From the NCBI RefSeq assembly GCF_010500815.1, contig NZ_JAAAMG010000010.1, positions 123,796-187,795 on the forward strand: a stretch of DNA of 64,000 nt, read 5' to 3'. A program made the position numbers and the translations under genes. Positions 61,536 to 64,000 of the stretch are shown here, in pieces. The notes beneath the pieces were generated by a model that saw only the letters and a list, made by a program, of their open reading frames with translations, made no database searches and had not been told where the DNA came from. The stretch comes from Jiella pacifica (GTDB taxonomy: Bacteria > Pseudomonadota > Alphaproteobacteria > Rhizobiales > Rhizobiaceae). Numbering within the stretch: the first letter of the stretch is position 1; each line of letters starts with the position of its first letter.

Positions 61536-62303
61536 ATGGTTTTCTCTCCCACCCGCCGCACTTTCCTCACTGCCGGACTCGTCGGTGCCGCCCCACTCGT
61601 TCTCTCGGGCTGCGACGTCTTCGGCCTCGCGCAGTCGCAGGGGGTGAACGACGCGCTCGGTTCGTCCGAAGATCTCGCAAGGCATGTGCAGCGCCTTCTC
61701 GGTGGCGAGGCGCTGGCGCCGGAGTTCGAGGAAGCCGAGATGTCGCCGGTGTTTCGTACGAACGGCAACACCATGCCTGCCGATTCCGCCTATCAGGCGC
61801 TGGCGCAGCGAAACTTCGCCGGCTTTTCGCTTGCGGTGGACGGGCTCGTCGAACGGCCGATGCAGTTCACGCTTGCCGAAATCATGGCGATGCCGTCTCG
61901 CACTCAGATCACCCGTCACGACTGCGTCGAAGGCTGGAGCGCCATCGGTAAATGGACCGGAGTGCCGCTCGCAAGACTTCTCGACCAAACGGGCCTCAAA
62001 CAGGATGCGCGGTACGTGGTCTTCCACTGCGCCGACGATTTCAGCGGCTCGAAATACTACGAGAGCATCGATCTTGACGCTGCGCATCATCCCCAGACGA
62101 TCCTTGCCTACGGGATGAACGATGCGCCTCTGCCGATTGGACATGGCGCTCCCCTGCGCCTCAGGGTCGAGCGGCAGCTCGGCTACAAGCAGGCGAAGTT
62201 CGTGATGCGGATCGAGGCCGTCGCAAGTCTCGACAGCCTGGGTGCGGGCCGCGGCGGCTACTGGGAGGATGCGATCGGATACGACTGGTACGCGGGAATT
62301 TGA
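61536..62303 (+). CDS. Molybdopterin-dependent oxidoreductase (sulfite oxidase fold), Tat lipoprotein-like
   Basis: A 255-residue protein. The N-terminus has a Tat motif (TRRTFLTAG) and a lipobox-like LVLSGC with Cys26, so it may be exported folded and lipid-anchored. The molybdenum ligand is Cys130 in ITRHDCVEGWSAIGKW, followed by YYESIDLDAAHHPQTILAYG and GAPLRLRVERQLGYK, standard for the YedY/sulfite-oxidase family. Together with the cytochrome it forms a two-component periplasmic reductase or oxidase. NrsF-sigma regulons in alphaproteobacteria often include such pairs. Confidence 0.92.
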   Translation: MVFSPTRRTFLTAGLVGAAPLVLSGCDVFGLAQSQGVNDALGSSEDLARHVQRLLGGEALAPEFEEAEMSPVFRTNGNTMPADSAYQALAQRNFAGFSLAVDGLVERPMQFTLAEIMAMPSRTQITRHDCVEGWSAIGKWTGVPLARLLDQTGLKQDARYVVFHCADDFSGSKYYESIDLDAAHHPQTILAYGMNDAPLPIGHGAPLRLRVERQLGYKQAKFVMRIEAVASLDSLGAGRGGYWEDAIGYDWYAGI

Positions 62304-62503
62304 TCACTGACTTGCGTGCTCGGAGAGTGGCTCATGATCGTCGCACAGATGACCGGGACGCCAGGCGAGATGGACTTTGAATACGACAGAGAGGCGTTCA
62401 GTGATGACGCAGCCGGAAGGGGTCGACGAGTGCCGGTAAATGCTGTCCGCGGCCGCGAACGCGTCGCCACCCGCAAACGTCCTGCGGCAGGTTTGGCTTT
62501 TCG
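62304..62503. other. Leader of the sigma factor operon
   Basis: Two hundred bases without a convincing gene. A short plus-strand frame from 62316 (63 codons) has no similarity and overlaps the sigma start. GTAAAT at about 62438 followed by CGAACG is a loose ECF-type promoter candidate with an incorrect spacing of 14. No terminator follows the molybdopterin gene, so read-through from it is possible. Confidence 0.3.
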
Positions 62504-63058
62504 ATGACCCATCCACGTGAGCAGCAATGGTCGGTCTGGATGGCCGCCGCGCTGGAAGGCGACGAAGTCGCCTATCGTCTCTTCCTCGAGGCCGTAACCC
62601 CGCATCTGCGGATGCTGGCCAGGAGACGACTGGCTGCATTCGGTTCGGACAACCAAGACCACGAGGATGTCGTGCAGGAAGCGCTTCTGGCCATCCATCT
62701 GAAGCGCGGCACATGGGACCCGCGTCGGCAGATCGGGCCGTGGTTGTCGGTGATCCTGCGCAACAAGATCATCGATGCACTTCGCCGGCGCGGGCACCGG
62801 GTGACCGTGCCGATCGACGACGTCGTCGAGGTGCTCGCGGACGAACAATCGGGCACACCGACTGATGGACAGGACATCAGCCGGATGATGGAGAATCTGA
62901 AGCCGGTTCAGCAGGACATCGTCCGCTCCATCTCGTTGGAAGGCTTCAGCGTTCGCGATACCGCCGCGCGGCTCTCAATGACCGAGAACGCGGTGCGTGT
63001 CGCGTTGCATCGGGCGCTTCGGAGCCTGGCCGCAATCTACCGTGGAGGAACACGATGA
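62504..63058 (+). CDS. ECF-type RNA polymerase sigma factor
   Basis: A 184-residue sigma-70 family protein. Region 2 spans about 20-90 (YRLFLEAVTPHLRMLARRRL, then HEDVVQEALLAIHLKRGTWD and GPWLSVILRNKIIDALRRRG), and region 4 about 125-180 (LKPVQQDIVRSISLEGFSVR and ENAVRVALHRALRSL). It is of the SigF/ECF16-like type that pairs with NrsF anti-sigma factors in Caulobacter and relatives. Its stop overlaps the anti-sigma start by 4 bases. Probable targets are the secreted and redox genes just upstream. Confidence 0.9.
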   Translation: MTHPREQQWSVWMAAALEGDEVAYRLFLEAVTPHLRMLARRRLAAFGSDNQDHEDVVQEALLAIHLKRGTWDPRRQIGPWLSVILRNKIIDALRRRGHRVTVPIDDVVEVLADEQSGTPTDGQDISRMMENLKPVQQDIVRSISLEGFSVRDTAARLSMTENAVRVALHRALRSLAAIYRGGTR

Positions 63059-63720
63059 TGTCCGACGACGACAGCTCCCGCGGCCCGACCTCCGGAACCG
63101 ACCGCCTGATCGAGATGCTAGCGAAGGACGCTGGCGCATGGCACCGTTTCGGCACGGTGCTGTTGAAAGCGGTGGCCATCGGCGTTGTAATGGCGGCCGT
63201 TGTCTTCATTGTCCTGATGAACCCTCGCCCGGATCTGGAACAGGTCATCCGGACGGCCCGGGTGCTATTCAAGTTCATCGTCACGGTGCCGCTCGCCATC
63301 GCGATGATCGGGCTTCTCGACCGTATCGGGCGACCGGCCGCACCACTGGGGCCCTGGCCATGGCTGCTTGGCGGCGTCGGTGCGGTCCTCGTGGTCGGTG
63401 TCGGCATCGAACTTGCCATGGTGCCGTCGTCGGAATGGGCCGCGAGCCTCATCGGAACGAATGCACGCTACTGCCTGATGTTCATTCCGTTGATCGCGAT
63501 CGGCCCGCTCGTCTGTTTCATCGTCGCGCTGCGCCAAGGCATGCCAGCGCATCCGGGCCTCGCAGGCGCTGCGGCTGGCGTCGCGTCGAGCGCCATCGCG
63601 GCCGCCTTCTACGCAACCCACTGCCCGGACGACAGCCCGCTCTTCGTCGCCACCTGGTACACCCTCGCCACCTGCATCGTCGCCATCTGCGGCTACTTCG
63701 CGGGCCGGCGGTTCCTGTGA
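63055..63720 (+). CDS. NrsF-type (DUF1109) membrane anti-sigma factor
   Basis: A 221-residue membrane protein with six predicted helices, beginning with a cytoplasmic segment that should hold the sigma factor (TDRLIEMLAKDAGAWHRFG). The fold is that of DUF1109/NrsF. The His/Cys in the last loops (FYATHCPDDSPLFVATW) is the segment whose conserved Cys senses metal or oxidative stress in NrsF. Overlap ATGATG with the sigma stop ensures equal synthesis. Confidence 0.88.
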   Translation: MMSDDDSSRGPTSGTDRLIEMLAKDAGAWHRFGTVLLKAVAIGVVMAAVVFIVLMNPRPDLEQVIRTARVLFKFIVTVPLAIAMIGLLDRIGRPAAPLGPWPWLLGGVGAVLVVGVGIELAMVPSSEWAASLIGTNARYCLMFIPLIAIGPLVCFIVALRQGMPAHPGLAGAAAGVASSAIAAAFYATHCPDDSPLFVATWYTLATCIVAICGYFAGRRFL

Positions 63721-63875
63721 CGAACCAGCTCACGCGGAACGAGCGCTCGCCAACCACCAGCTCATCCGACTGCAGATCTAAGCAACGAAGGACTGATCGG
63801 CCCAGCTCGTTTCAAACCGCGGCGTCCCCGGGCGGAGAGCGGCGCGCCTGCGCGACCGCGGGCCGGGTTGTCCTA

Positions 63876-64000
63876 GAGCGTCCGGTAAGAAGTCTGAATC
63901 GCATAGTTTCGTTTGGAAGCGTATTCTGATTCCCTGGAGCGCGGGAGGATGCGCACCATGGGAAAACCGGTTTCATCGGACTTGCGGCTTAGGATCGTTC
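63876..64000 (+). mobile_element. Left end of an IS630-like insertion sequence, continuing beyond the window
   Basis: The sequence changes character at 63876: GAGCGTCCGGTAAGAAGTCT follows a TA dinucleotide (63874-63875), the usual IS630/Tc1-type target, and runs into a start codon at 63958. This type of end (AGCGTCC near TA, then TCTGAATCGC and TCTGATTCCCTGG) is familiar from IS630 elements of rhizobia. The right end is outside. The preceding 63721-63873 has no gene. Confidence 0.55.
63958..64000 (+). CDS. IS630-type transposase, first codons only
   Basis: ATG at 63958 opens MGKPVSSDLRLRIV, the usual beginning of IS630-family transposases (M-G-x-x-x-S-x-D-L-R-x-R-V/I-V). GGGAGG lies 7-12 bases upstream. 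Only 14 codons are present before the window ends. Confidence 0.55.
   Translation, partial: MGKPVSSDLRLRIV

Overview
The window is a GC-rich bacterial chromosome segment with an alphaproteobacterial character, most likely Hyphomicrobiales (Rhizobiales). The clues are the gene families (TctDE/TctABC, TRAP and branched-chain-type ABC importers, ECF sigma/NrsF pair, liu operon with a TetR regulator) and an intergenic palindromic repeat at 36737-36817 of a type I recognise from rhizobial genomes. I saw no rRNA or CRISPR array, and no tRNA.

Layout. (1) 1-10296, minus strand: a leucine/isovalerate (liu) operon, TetR regulator - liuA - [antitoxin - vapC] - liuB - liuD - liuE - liuC, followed by a LivG-type ATPase and an acyl-CoA synthetase cut by the window edge. 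A VapBC-like toxin-antitoxin pair with its own inverted repeat sits inside the operon. (2) 10297-11169: a decay zone with two degraded gene tails. (3) 11170-18164: aldose-1-epimerase-like, NagA and NagB on the minus strand, divergent from a TRAP transporter (dctPQM) and a ROK repressor; this looks like an amino-sugar (acid) uptake and catabolism locus. (4) 18340-26069: an AbrB-type membrane protein with tctABC on the minus strand, divergent from tctD-tctE and an orphan periplasmic binding protein; four 11-bp-phased repeats lie between the two operons. (5) 26260-28763: two SDRs, an HxlR regulator and gene fragments. (6) 29048-48891: a large amide-utilisation island on the plus strand. It starts with an AmiC-like sensor and an AmiR-type ANTAR antiterminator. 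An intrinsic terminator stands just before the sensor gene, with ANTAR-type hexaloop hairpins in the leader. Next come a five-gene ABC importer, an acetamidase/formamidase and a double-domain nitrilase whose second domain has lost its Lys and Cys. After a divergent MarR gene come a second AmiC-like sensor, a second five-gene ABC importer, an amidase, a small ABM monooxygenase and a frameshifted amidase. (7) 48892-56120: an accessory patch with an IS3-type remnant, fragments of tctA and of a zinc alcohol dehydrogenase, oxidoreductases and three LysR regulators. (8) 56271-63720: GST, a PPOX-ferredoxin-reductase fusion, a frameshifted acetyltransferase, then an envelope/oxidative-stress-like set (DUF1223 protein, low-complexity Asp/Met repeat protein, cytochrome b561, molybdopterin oxidoreductase) next to an ECF sigma factor and its NrsF-type anti-sigma factor. 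(9) The right edge holds the left end of an IS630-like element.

How it works together. The window is mostly a catabolic and uptake region: leucine to acetyl-CoA/acetoacetate, a tricarboxylate-type solute, an amino sugar or its acid, and short-chain amides or nitriles as nitrogen sources. Each module carries its own local regulator (TetR, ROK, TctDE, AmiR/AmiC, MarR, LysR). The most distinctive piece is the amide island: two sensor-plus-importer units, apparently one antiterminator protein, and a structured terminator leader.
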